In this document: piece by piece, positions 1-6,960 of the stretch
How the letters are laid out: the number at the start of each line of letters is the position of its first letter
Numbering within the stretch: position 1 is the stretch's first letter
Source: Chelatococcus sp.
GTDB lineage: Bacteria; Pseudomonadota; Alphaproteobacteria; Rhizobiales; Beijerinckiaceae
Assembly: GCA_003248805.1 (NCBI GenBank)
Contig: QFQY01000047.1
Span: 1 to 35,352, forward strand
DNA: 35,352 nt
Direction of reading: 5' to 3'
Notes under the pieces: model-generated
Databases searched by the model: none
The model's input: only the letters and a program-made list of their open reading frames with translations
Told to the model about the DNA's origin: nothing
Translations under genes and position numbers: made by a program

Positions 1-5
1 TTCCT

Positions 6-1358
6 CTACGCAGCCGCCGCCATGGTTCTTATCCGCCGCATCGCGCGAGCGTCATGAGTTCCGGGACGGACTCTTAGGTTCGAGAATGGAGAGTGATTTA
101 TCGAGCGATCTATATCCAGATCGAGAGCCCAGAGGCCGAGATCGGCATTGGCGATTGACGGCGGGACGTGCCGAACGTGTTCCGGCGCCGGGATATCTAG
201 CGCAATGTCATCGCCGCTAAAGCTTTGCACCTGCCATGGGGTGGCTGGTCGAAAGGCACTCTCTGAGCTTGCAAGCCGAACCCGAGTAAGCTCCTGATCT
301 TTGGGCCGAACATCCCTAATGTCACTTATGTGCTGATAATCGTAGGATACCCAGCCGCTTCCGCTCGTCATCTGTTGCGCGAGACGGGCTAGCTCACGTT
401 CTTCGAGGCTTACGGATCGTATCGTAGCCCTGCACGGCCCTTGGCCGCCGCCGATGTAATTTCGATTGTTCAGGAATTCGCGAAGGTGCGTCACAAACGC
501 AGCATCTTCGAATTTCTCGCGTGGGACCATTAGGTCCACATCATCCCAATCACGGCCAGCAGGCATCAATGATCGGGTATTCCAATAAAGAATGCGGTCT
601 TTAACCGTATTTCCTACCACCACATTAAAGCTATTTCCCCAGGACCCCATGTAAAAATCAAGTCGCGTCGACATTAACGCTGAAATCCTAGACAAACTTC
701 TGATTCGACGATTTCGAGACATGTGATAAAGAAGCGAAACCTCATCGGTCACTGTTGTTTCAGGCGGATTGAAGTACTGCTCGCGCGGTTGGAACTCGTT
801 GTCTGGGACGGCAGCCAAGAGCGAACCAAACTCTGAAAGGGGACCGCGCAGCGCGTTTCGGAGTTGTGGGGATACTAGACCGAAGCTGTCGCTTATGAAT
901 CTGTCGTCCCACCATCCTCCCATACCCGTAGCGATCGTTACGCCTCGAGAACCGTCCATGAAACTTGCAGCGCCAGCCAGAGGCATGAGGCTTTTCACCT
1001 GCAGCGCCTGCATAGCCGGTTCTGGCGCTAGCCGAGGCTGAGAGTTACCTTTGGGCAGCCAATGCCGTTGCAAAACCGAAGGGTAGAAGTCTTCGTGGAA
1101 CCTGAGCTGATCAGCTTTTGACAAGTCCACGTATGAGTATATCAGGTCCGCATCAAATGCCCTGAGCCAAGGTATGAATTCAGGGATTGGCTTATTGCCG
1201 GCACACGGGACGATTAGCGAAAACCGCCCTGACCAGATGGAAAAGCAGTACTGAAATACTTCGTCGAGGATGGAGTGCGAATCTTCGTTGATATCGATCA
1301 GGAAAGCGATCCTGATTGGTCGCGGCCGTACAGCGACGCTTGTCCTATCAGTATCCAC
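6..1358 (-). CDS. Unrecognised 450-aa protein in AT-richer, probably acquired DNA
   Basis: I do not recognise this family. The frame starts with GTG at 1358, preceded by a GAGG-type ribosome binding site, and ends with TAG at 6-8. The first ~95 residues look like an alpha/beta domain: a hydrophobic strand RIAFLIDIN, a helix, then FSLIVPC and ADLIYSYVDL. A second conserved-looking block near residues 240-290 contains FYMGSWGNSFNVVVGN and WDDVDLMVP. No signal peptide or membrane helix is visible. Base composition and codon use (ATA, AGA, TTA appear) differ clearly from the GC-rich genes to the right, so I infer horizontal acquisition. The bases just after the stop, read on the minus strand, give AGAGGAA, a possible ribosome binding site for a coupled gene beyond the left edge. 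The low-complexity C-terminus (MAAAA) could mark a truncated end. Function unknown; island or defence genes are a guess from context. Confidence 0.6.
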   Translation of the reverse strand: MDTDRTSVAVRPRPIRIAFLIDINEDSHSILDEVFQYCFSIWSGRFSLIVPCAGNKPIPEFIPWLRAFDADLIYSYVDLSKADQLRFHEDFYPSVLQRHWLPKGNSQPRLAPEPAMQALQVKSLMPLAGAASFMDGSRGVTIATGMGGWWDDRFISDSFGLVSPQLRNALRGPLSEFGSLLAAVPDNEFQPREQYFNPPETTVTDEVSLLYHMSRNRRIRSLSRISALMSTRLDFYMGSWGNSFNVVVGNTVKDRILYWNTRSLMPAGRDWDDVDLMVPREKFEDAAFVTHLREFLNNRNYIGGGQGPCRATIRSVSLEERELARLAQQMTSGSGWVSYDYQHISDIRDVRPKDQELTRVRLASSESAFRPATPWQVQSFSGDDIALDIPAPEHVRHVPPSIANADLGLWALDLDIDRSINHSPFSNLRVRPGTHDARAMRRIRTMAAAA

Positions 1359-2076
1359 TTTGCCTCGCAGTTTGTCAGAATTCGATTCCCCAACAACTTA
1401 CCGCTTGTTCTCAATGCAGAACAGCTAAGGCACCCGGCTGCTCATATCGCCCAGCTGCCTTAGGCAACGCGCGAGCGCAAACCAAACTCGTCTCGTTGTC
1501 GGCCCTCTGGCGGCGAGAATGCCTGAAACCGAACCGGCTCGGCGTCGGCAAAGGGCCAGCGTCGTAACTCGGTGCAGCAAACTTATCCCCGCCCCTCCCA
1601 ACCCGCTCTATCCTGCCCTCGCCCATCACCCGAACGGGGCGGCCATCCGGAGGCAAGCTGGAAGCTGGGTGACGGGCCGGCGCCTGCGGCTGGCCTTGCA
1701 CGCCAGACTCGGGAGGCTTCGGGGCACCGCCCTGGGGACACTACGATCCCTGCGCGAGGAGCTCGCTGGAAAGCTCGGCGGCGACGGACCGGTGTGGCGA
1801 GGACGCGACAACCCGCTGAGGGGAACTGGCGTCCGGGCCCGCACATCCTGAACCGCCCAGCCGTATAAGCGCGGCCCGAGGCCTTAAAATCGCCAAAGGC
1901 GGAGCGCCGGGGGGCGTGCGACGGGTGGCTCAATCCCGCCGCGCCGCGACCTGGCTCAATGGTTGCGGATTGTTCTCGCGCCTCGCGGCGCTCCGCCAGC
2001 CCCGTCTCGCCACAACCCGCCGCGCCATCGGCGCGGGCGGCCGATCCCGCCTGCCCTCCTCTCCCGGAGCCCCGCC
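1359..2076. other. Gene-poor stretch at the putative island border
   Basis: About 700 bases without a convincing gene. Open frames exist in several phases, as expected at this GC, but their translations are Arg/Pro/Ala-rich and have no ribosome binding site. Composition changes from AT-richer to GC-rich around 1500-1560, which I take as the approximate border of the acquired segment. I see no tRNA, integrase or clear direct repeat that would mark an attachment site. Confidence 0.4.
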
Positions 2077-2421
2077 ATGCGCAAGCGCCCGAACCCCTTC
2101 GCCGATCTGCCTCCGATCACCGATTTCGAGAGCTGCCAGCGGGTGCGGCCGCTGCTGTTCCACCGCCTCGCCGATCTCGCCGGCCTCTGACGATATTGCG
2201 GGAACGCGACCTGCCTGCGGGCGCGCAGCTGCCGCCACGGGGACGGGACCTGCTTCTTCATCGACATGCAGACGCGGCCGGAGGAGGAGCGCCGGCTGCT
2301 CCGCTATGCGGTGGAGAACCGCCTCGGCGGCCTCGCCCCCGACGAGGCGCTCGCGCGGGCGCAGGAGCGCATCCGGGAGGAGAACGCGCGCGACGCGGAG
2401 AACGGCTGGACTCCGGCGTGA
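2077..2421 (+). pseudogene. Small Cys-rich protein gene interrupted by an in-frame TGA (codon 38)
   Basis: A GGAG ribosome binding site (2066-2069) precedes ATG 2077. The first 37 codons read as a normal protein (NPFADLPPITDFESCQRVRP...), then TGA stands at 2188-2190. The same frame continues without another stop for 76 codons to TGA 2419-2421, with coherent protein sequence: RYCGNATC, RARSCRHGDGTCFF, then a helical charged tail (PEEERRLLRYAVENRLGG). Coding quality is equal on both sides, so this is one gene with an internal TGA rather than two genes. If codon 38 were Cys (TGC), the centre would read C-x2-C-x4-C-x5-C-x6-C, a plausible metal-binding or redox cluster. The simplest reading is a recent nonsense mutation. 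Recoding as selenocysteine is possible but unsupported, and a base-call error cannot be excluded. I do not recognise a named family. Confidence 0.6.
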
Positions 2422-2580
2422 CGGCCGTGGGGGCGCCCGGCCGCAGCCCGATCCGGGCGACGCAGCGGCACTTCACGAAGCAGTGTCCGCACCGCCTCGC
2501 GGGGGGCCTTTGCGCTATCGCGTTTACGTCCCGGTAACGACCGGCTTCCAACCCTGCCCGCCCGGAAAGGAGACGATGCG

Positions 2581-3078
2581 ATGTTCAACTCCACGCTGCC
2601 CGCCCTCGGGCTCCTCTGTCTCGCGGCCACCGCGGCCCAGGCGGCCCCCGCCAAGCTTCTGGGCGAATTCGCCCAATGGAGGGCGGCGGCCGTCGACGAG
2701 ACGGACGGGAAACGCTGCTTCATCCTGAGCACCCCCGCGGCCGAGGCCCCCACCTCGCTGCGCCATGGCGACGTCTATTTCTTCGTCAAGACCGCGGACG
2801 GCGACGGCAAGACGGAATCGAGCTTCCAGACCGGCTACGACTTCGCCCGCGATTCCATGGTCAAGGTGACCATCGGCGAGGAGAGCTTCCAGATGCTCAC
2901 CCAGGGCAGCAATGCCTGGCTGCGCCGCCTCGAACGCGAGCCGGAGCTGCTCGCCGCCATGCGCGCCGGCAGCCAGATGGTGCTGGAGGCGCGCTCGGCC
3001 CGCGGCAACGAGACGAGCTACACCTTCTCGCTCGCCGGCGTCACCGCCGCCTCGCGCCTGCTCGATCGCTGCGACTAG
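2581..3078 (+). CDS. IalB-like (invasion-associated locus B) secreted protein
   Basis: 165 aa with a strong ribosome binding site (GGAAAGGAG, 2564-2572). Residues 1-21 form a signal peptide (LGLLCLAATAAQA), so the product is exported to the periplasm or outer envelope. The mature part follows the IalB pattern: a Trp-containing start (FAQWRAAAVD), Cys46 in KRCFILS, a central VYFFVKT strand, a GYDFARDSMVKVTIG segment, AWLRRLE, AMRAGSQMVLEARSARGNETSYTFSL, and Cys164 near the C-terminus, which could pair with Cys46. IalB was named for erythrocyte invasion in Bartonella, but the family is widespread in free-living alphaproteobacteria and its molecular role is unsettled. The gene stands alone. A palindromic repeat begins at the first base after its stop codon. 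Confidence 0.75.
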   Translation: MFNSTLPALGLLCLAATAAQAAPAKLLGEFAQWRAAAVDETDGKRCFILSTPAAEAPTSLRHGDVYFFVKTADGDGKTESSFQTGYDFARDSMVKVTIGEESFQMLTQGSNAWLRRLEREPELLAAMRAGSQMVLEARSARGNETSYTFSLAGVTAASRLLDRCD

Positions 3079-3126
3079 AGCATCGGCCCGAAAAGTGGAG
3101 CGCGGTTTTCGGAAAAAGCCGATGCT
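3079..3126. repeat. 48-bp imperfect palindrome, copy 1 (AGCATCGG...CCGATGCT)
   Basis: Imperfect inverted repeat with arms AGCATCGGCCCGAAAA and TTTTCGGAAAAAGCCGATGCT-type right arm, directly abutting the ialB-like stop codon. A diverged copy lies at 32644-32692. Such units occur in many copies in Rhizobiales genomes. Here it may also serve as the 3' end hairpin of the ialB-like transcript. Confidence 0.7.
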
Positions 3127-3138
3127 AGATCAAAGAGT

Positions 3139-3179
3139 TAGAGGATCGGACTGAATACGATATTCAGTCCGATCCTCTA
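3139..3179. repeat. Perfect 19-bp inverted repeat with 3-nt loop
   Basis: Left arm 3139-3157 (TAGAGGATCGGACTGAATA) is exactly complementary to right arm 3161-3179, with CGA as loop. It follows the ialB-like gene and the 48-bp palindrome. There is no T-run behind it, so it is a strong transcript-end hairpin or mobile palindrome rather than a classical terminator. Confidence 0.8.
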
Positions 3180-3200
3180 GAAGCGTGCTTCGGGAAGCGA

Positions 3201-3300
3201 GCCGTCATTCCGGACAAGCCGCGAGAGCGGCGCCGATCCGGAATCCATCGAAGGGCGTTGCGCTCCATGATGGATCCCGGGGCAAGCCCGGGATGACGGC
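3201..3300. repeat. REP-like intergenic element, family A copy 1
   Basis: About 100 bp with outer inverted ends GCCGTCAT and ATGACGGC, an internal TCCGGA...TCCGGA hairpin, ATCCATC/GATGGAT arms, and a CCCGGGGCAAGCCCGGG hairpin. A close copy with the same layout is at 33571-33669. Folding would give a branched, cloverleaf-like shape. Confidence 0.75.
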
Positions 3301-3718
3301 ATGTTTCCGTGCAAAACCAGCATGATTCAGGAGCCCGGCCGGGCGATTCGCAGGCGGGCGCCGGGCAGGGCACGCCGGGTCCGTGGCCACGCCCCCTTCG
3401 CAGATGCGAAAGGACGGCCCTCTCAGGGGCGCCGCTTCTGCACAGGGGAAAGGCAGCGGGCGTATCCGCCGAGGCGCGCGCGACGAGATGCACATGAAAC
3501 AGGCACAAAATTAACGCTTCTTACCGATCCGTTAACCGCTGAGCGCAGGCGATCTGGCCTATTTTGGAGGAAATACGAAAGGTTCATGCATCCGAAGCAT
3601 AACGGAATTGCCGCCATGCCTCTATATGCGGCGCCCTGGCTCACATATATGCACTGCACAACGAGATTGTCGCTGTGGGCACCGTCCCGCTCCGGAAAAC
3701 GTAAACAGGACCAAGACC
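3301..3718. other. Intergenic region upstream of the DUF1127 gene
   Basis: About 420 bases without a convincing gene. Composition falls locally (AT-rich around 3505-3660), which fits a promoter and leader. It holds the palindrome at 3586-3600 and two TATAT-containing stretches (3623-3628, 3645-3650) that could be -10 elements, but I cannot place a matched -35/-10 pair with confidence. Confidence 0.4.
3586..3600. promoter_or_regulatory. Candidate LysR-type regulator box, ATGC-N7-GCAT (T-N11-A)
   Basis: ATGCATCCGAAGCAT is a dyad with arms ATGC and GCAT that fits the T-N11-A pattern of LysR-family binding sites. It lies about 120 bases before the DUF1127 start. In Brucella and Agrobacterium, DUF1127 genes are targets of a LysR-type regulator (VtlR). 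Whether this dyad is such a site is inference from one sequence. Confidence 0.3.
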
Positions 3719-3874
3719 ATGTTCGTCACGATGATTGCGGCCAAGATCCGCTCCTACCTGCGCTATCGCGAGACCGTTCGCGAGCTGTCCCGCCTGACCG
3801 ACCGCGAGCTCGACGATCTCGGGCTGTCGCGCTCGGAGATCCCCTTCGTCGCCCGCTCGCACGCGGTGGCCTGA
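3719..3874 (+). CDS. DUF1127 small protein (51 aa)
   Basis: I place the start at ATG 3719 because AGGA (3707-3710) lies eight bases ahead; longer frames upstream have no comparable site. The 51 residues match the DUF1127 (YjiS-like) pattern: a basic amphipathic helix (AAKIRSYLRYRETVREL), then LSRLTDRELDDLGLSRSEIP, the family hallmark. Proteins of this type in alphaproteobacteria are small, Arg-rich and linked to RNA or phosphate/carbon metabolism and stress adaptation, with regulation by LysR-type factors reported for some. The gene is monocistronic and followed by a clear terminator at 3968-3992. Confidence 0.85.
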   Translation: MFVTMIAAKIRSYLRYRETVRELSRLTDRELDDLGLSRSEIPFVARSHAVA

Positions 3875-3967
3875 CGACGGCCGAGAGCAGGCGCCCCGCG
3901 AGGGGTGCGCTCCGAGTAGTATCTCCCGGGCTCGCTCCTCCCCTCGCGAGCACTGGTCGAAGAGCGA

Positions 3968-3992
3968 ATGCCCGCCCCCCGGCGGGCATTTT
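3968..3992 (+). terminator. Rho-independent terminator after the DUF1127 gene
   Basis: Stem ATGCCCGCC / GGCGGGCAT (3968-3976 and 3981-3989) with a CCCC loop, followed by TTTT (3989-3992). It lies 94 bases after the DUF1127 stop, so the transcript has an untranslated tail. Confidence 0.75.
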
Positions 3993-4070
3993 GCATTTCC
4001 GGGGCGTTCGGAGGGCGTGAGACCGGGTTTCGTGCACGACGCTCTTGACCTGCCGGCCGGGCGCGGACAC

Positions 4071-5486
4071 ATGCCCAGCATGGAACCCGTTCACATCATC
4101 GGCGGCGGCCTCGCCGGCTCCGAAGCCGCCTGGCAGATCGCTGAGGCCGGCGTCCCCGTCACGCTGCACGAGATGCGGCCCGTCCGCGCGACCGAGGCCC
4201 ACAAGACGGAAGGCCTGGCCGAGCTCGTCTGCTCCAACTCCTTCCGCTCCGACGATTCGTCGAGCAACGCCGTGGGCCAGCTCCATTGGGAGATGCGCCG
4301 GCTCGGCTCGCTGATCATGGCGAAGGGCGACGCGCATCAGGTCCCGGCCGGCGGCGCGCTCGCGGTCGACCGCGACGGCTTCTCGCAAGGAGTCACAGCC
4401 GCGCTCGAAGCGCATCCGCTGGTCACGATCGACCGGGCCGAGATCGCAGGCCTGCCGCCGGCCGGGTGGGACAACGTCGTCATCGCCACCGGCCCGCTAA
4501 CCTCGCCCGCGCTGGCACAGGGCATCCAGTCCCTGACCGGCGAGGATTCGCTCGCCTTCTTCGACGCCATCGCGCCCATCGTGCATTTCGATTCGATCGA
4601 CATGGACACCGCCTGGTTCCAGTCGCGCTACGACAAGGCGGGTCCGGGCGGCACGGGCGCGGACTATATCAACTGCCCCCTCGACCGGGGACAATACGAG
4701 GCCTTCGTCGACGCGCTGCTCGCCGCCGAGAAGACCGAGTTCAAGGAGTGGGAGGGCACGCCCTATTTCGACGGCTGCCTGCCGATCGAGGTCATGGCCG
4801 AGCGCGGCCGGGAGACCCTGCGCTGGGGGCCGATGAAGCCGGTCGGCCTGACCAACAAGCACAACCCGACCGTGAAGGCCTATGCGGTGGTCCAGCTCCG
4901 GCAGGACAATGCGCTCGGCACGCTGTTCAACATGACCGGCTTCCAGACCAAACTGAAATATGGCGAGCAGGCCGCGATCTTCCGCATGATTCCGGGCCTT
5001 CAGAACGCCGAGTTCGCGCGGCTAGGCGGCATCCACCGCAACACCTATCTGAACTCGCCGAAGCTGCTCGACGAGCGGCTGCGGCTGAAGGCCGACCCGC
5101 GCCTGCGCTTCGCCGGCCAGATCACCGGCTGCGAGGGCTATGTCGAGAGCGCCGCGATCGGCCTGCTCGCGGGGCGCATGGCGGCGGCGGACCGGCTCGG
5201 CCGGCCGCTCGAACTGCCCCCGGCGACCACGGCGCTCGGCGCTCTGGTGAACCACATCACCGGCGGCCATATCGTCACCATCGACGAGGGCCCGCGCTCC
5301 TTCCAGCCGATGAACATCAATTTCGGCCTGTTCCCACCCATCGAGGGCGTGGCGACGCAGGGGCCGGACGGCAAGCGCCTCAAGGGCCCCGCCAAGAGCC
5401 TCGCCCGCAAGCAGGCGCTGACGGCGCGCGCCAAGCAGGTGATGGAGGAATGGGCCGGCGGCGTGCAGGCCGAGGCGGCGGAGTGA
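4071..5486 (+). CDS. trmFO: Methylenetetrahydrofolate-tRNA-(uracil-5-)-methyltransferase TrmFO
   Basis: TrmFO uses methylenetetrahydrofolate and FADH2 to make 5-methyluridine at tRNA position 54. The 471 residues from ATG 4071 carry the FAD-binding motif HIIGGGLAGSEAAW (residues 8-21), the conserved Cys54 in LVCSNSFRSDD that corresponds to the catalytic or flavin-reactive Cys of Bacillus TrmFO, YINCPLDRGQYEAF, FDGCLPIEVMAERG, LRWGPMKPVGL, and a C-terminal GQITGCEGYVESAA plus NINFGLFPP. All are family signatures and the length is normal. The frame is open further upstream to 4017, but the extra residues do not fit the family. ATG 4080 is an equally possible start. It is monocistronic; a REP-like element follows six bases after its stop. 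Confidence 0.93.
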   Translation: MPSMEPVHIIGGGLAGSEAAWQIAEAGVPVTLHEMRPVRATEAHKTEGLAELVCSNSFRSDDSSSNAVGQLHWEMRRLGSLIMAKGDAHQVPAGGALAVDRDGFSQGVTAALEAHPLVTIDRAEIAGLPPAGWDNVVIATGPLTSPALAQGIQSLTGEDSLAFFDAIAPIVHFDSIDMDTAWFQSRYDKAGPGGTGADYINCPLDRGQYEAFVDALLAAEKTEFKEWEGTPYFDGCLPIEVMAERGRETLRWGPMKPVGLTNKHNPTVKAYAVVQLRQDNALGTLFNMTGFQTKLKYGEQAAIFRMIPGLQNAEFARLGGIHRNTYLNSPKLLDERLRLKADPRLRFAGQITGCEGYVESAAIGLLAGRMAAADRLGRPLELPPATTALGALVNHITGGHIVTIDEGPRSFQPMNINFGLFPPIEGVATQGPDGKRLKGPAKSLARKQALTARAKQVMEEWAGGVQAEAAE

Positions 5487-5491
5487 CGGCC

Positions 5492-5581
5492 GTCATGCTC
5501 GGGCTTGCCCCGAGCAACTCTGAACAGGGGGCGCACCAGCCCCTTTCGGCAACAGATGCTCGGGTCGAGCCCGAGCATGAC
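5492..5581. repeat. REP-like intergenic element, family B
   Basis: About 90 bp between the converging trmFO and NDUFAF6-like genes. It starts GTCAT followed by a hairpin GCTCGGGCTTGCCCCGAGC, has a variable centre, then a second hairpin GCTCGGGTCGAGCCCGAGC and ends ATGAC. The outer GTCAT/ATGAC ends match those of the other REP families here although the interior sequence differs. Confidence 0.75.
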
Positions 5582-5585
5582 GCGG

Positions 5586-6494
5586 CTAACCCCGCCGCGC
5601 CGCGCGCCAGATGAGCCATTGCCGGCGCCAGCCGGGCAGCGTGATGATGGTGCGGTAGGGGTCGTAGCCCTTGCGCTCCATCCGCCGGAGATAGGGCTCG
5701 ACCAGCGCCACCGGCAGGAAAGCCGGCAGCACGGCCGGCGGCATCGTCTCGCGCAGGCCCTCGAGCTTGGCCAGATGACGCCGGGCGATCTCGCGCAGCT
5801 CCTTCAGCGAATAGAGCACGCCCGGCCCGCCGCGGCCGCGCACGATGTCGTCGCGCGTGACGCCGTTGCGCATCAGGATATCGGCCGGGAGGTAGACCTG
5901 CCCCTCGGCCGCGTGCCAGGGAAAGGCGCGCATCAGCCCGGTCAGCGCATAGGCCACGCCGGCATGGCCGCAGGCGGTCGCTCCACCGGGATCCCGCCCC
6001 TCCGCCAGAATCAGGCAGGCCAGCCGGATCAGCGCGCTCGACGTCTCGCCGGCATAGCCTTCGAGGTCGCCGAGCGAAGGCATCGGATCGTCGTAGAGAT
6101 CGAAGACACGGGCTTCGATCAGCGAGGTCAGGGGCGCGATCGGCAGCCGATAGCGCATGATCGTGTCGAGCAGGGCGGCGGCCACGGGATGCGCCTGCGC
6201 CTCGCCCTGGGCTTCGCCCTCCAGCAGGTCCCGCCACCATTGCAGCCGCACCTCGCCGGGCAGCGGCTCGCTCACCAGCGCCCTTACCCGCGCGATCTCG
6301 TGACTGAAGGCATAGAGCGCGAACAGCGCCGGGCGCCGGGCCTCGGGCGCATAGAGGGTCGCGATATAGCGGTCCGGATCGTTCTCGCGCACCAGAACCG
6401 CGCAATGGGCATAAGCCTCCGGCAGCACGGCGCCGGCCGCCTCGCGCCGCTCCGCCGGTTTCGTCTGCGGCAGGGTTCCGCCCTGGCCCGTCAT
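5586..6494 (-). CDS. Squalene/phytoene synthase-fold protein, NDUFAF6-like complex I assembly factor
   Basis: 302 aa with the squalene/phytoene synthase fold. The two Asp-rich motifs needed for prenyl diphosphate chemistry are absent. At the first, the sequence reads ALYAFSHEIARVRALV instead of DxxxD. At the second, LMRAFPWHAAEGQVYLP replaces the RDxxED...YLP of active enzymes. What remains resembles human NDUFAF6 (C8orf38), a complex I assembly factor of this fold: the RAxPxH segment followed by LPxDIxxxxGVxxxD, and RLQWWRDLLEG. I therefore infer a complex I assembly role and not carotenoid or hopanoid synthesis. It is the last gene of the yajC-secD-secF-Mth938 run, about 80 bases after its neighbour. 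Databases will probably call it phytoene synthase. Confidence 0.8.
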   Translation of the reverse strand: MTGQGGTLPQTKPAERREAAGAVLPEAYAHCAVLVRENDPDRYIATLYAPEARRPALFALYAFSHEIARVRALVSEPLPGEVRLQWWRDLLEGEAQGEAQAHPVAAALLDTIMRYRLPIAPLTSLIEARVFDLYDDPMPSLGDLEGYAGETSSALIRLACLILAEGRDPGGATACGHAGVAYALTGLMRAFPWHAAEGQVYLPADILMRNGVTRDDIVRGRGGPGVLYSLKELREIARRHLAKLEGLRETMPPAVLPAFLPVALVEPYLRRMERKGYDPYRTIITLPGWRRQWLIWRAARRG

Positions 6495-6574
6495 CGCTCG
6501 GCCTCGGTCATGGATTCAATGTAGGACGGTAGCCGGCGGCTGGCTATGGCCGCGAAACATGGCCGCGCTGTTTT

Positions 6575-6952
6575 TCAGTCGACCGCGATCAGCGCCGCCG
6601 CGACGCGCCGCTCTTCCGCGACGAGAACGTTGTAGGTCCGGGCCGCCGCGCCGGTCGCCATCGCCTCGACGGTGATGCCGGCGGCCTTGAGCGCCTCCCG
6701 CAGGGCGGGCGGAAAGAAGGCGATGTCGGGCCCGGTGCCGACCAGCAGGAAATCAATCGTTCCCGCCTCGTCGATCACGGGGCGGAGACTGTCCTCCGTC
6801 ACCTCAGCGAAGCTCGTCACCGGCCACTTCCGCACGCCGGACGGCGTCGCCAGGATCGAGCCGCGATGGCTCATATCGGCGAAACGGAAGCCGCCGGCAC
6901 CGAAGGCGTCGATCGGGTAGCGCCCGGGAACGAAACCGTCGAAGGCAGCCAC
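6575..6952 (-). CDS. Mth938-like (DUF498) protein, NDUFAF3 homologue
   Basis: 125 aa, start GTG 6952 just eight bases after the secF stop. The sequence has the Mth938/DUF498 layout: IDAFGAGGFRFADMSHRGSIL, a central SLRPVIDE, IDFLLVGTGPDIAFFPPALREAL, then GITVEAMATGAAARTYNVLVAE. Human NDUFAF3 (C3orf60) has the same domain and forms an early complex I assembly module. Bacterial members are often annotated only as hypothetical. The tight coupling to secF and the NDUFAF6-like gene downstream suggest that protein insertion and complex I building are co-expressed here. No catalytic residues are known for the family. Confidence 0.85.
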   Translation of the reverse strand: MAAFDGFVPGRYPIDAFGAGGFRFADMSHRGSILATPSGVRKWPVTSFAEVTEDSLRPVIDEAGTIDFLLVGTGPDIAFFPPALREALKAAGITVEAMATGAAARTYNVLVAEERRVAAALIAVD

Positions 6953-6960
6953 CGGCCGGC

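Noticed and set aside
1359..2076. A structured RNA gene (RNase P RNA or tmRNA) in the gene-poor region
   Set aside because: None of the conserved core sequences of these RNAs could be found on either strand.
2188..2228. A bacterial SECIS element behind the in-frame TGA
   Set aside because: The only nearby hairpin has a five-pair stem and a GGCG loop without the expected GU; not enough to call recoding.
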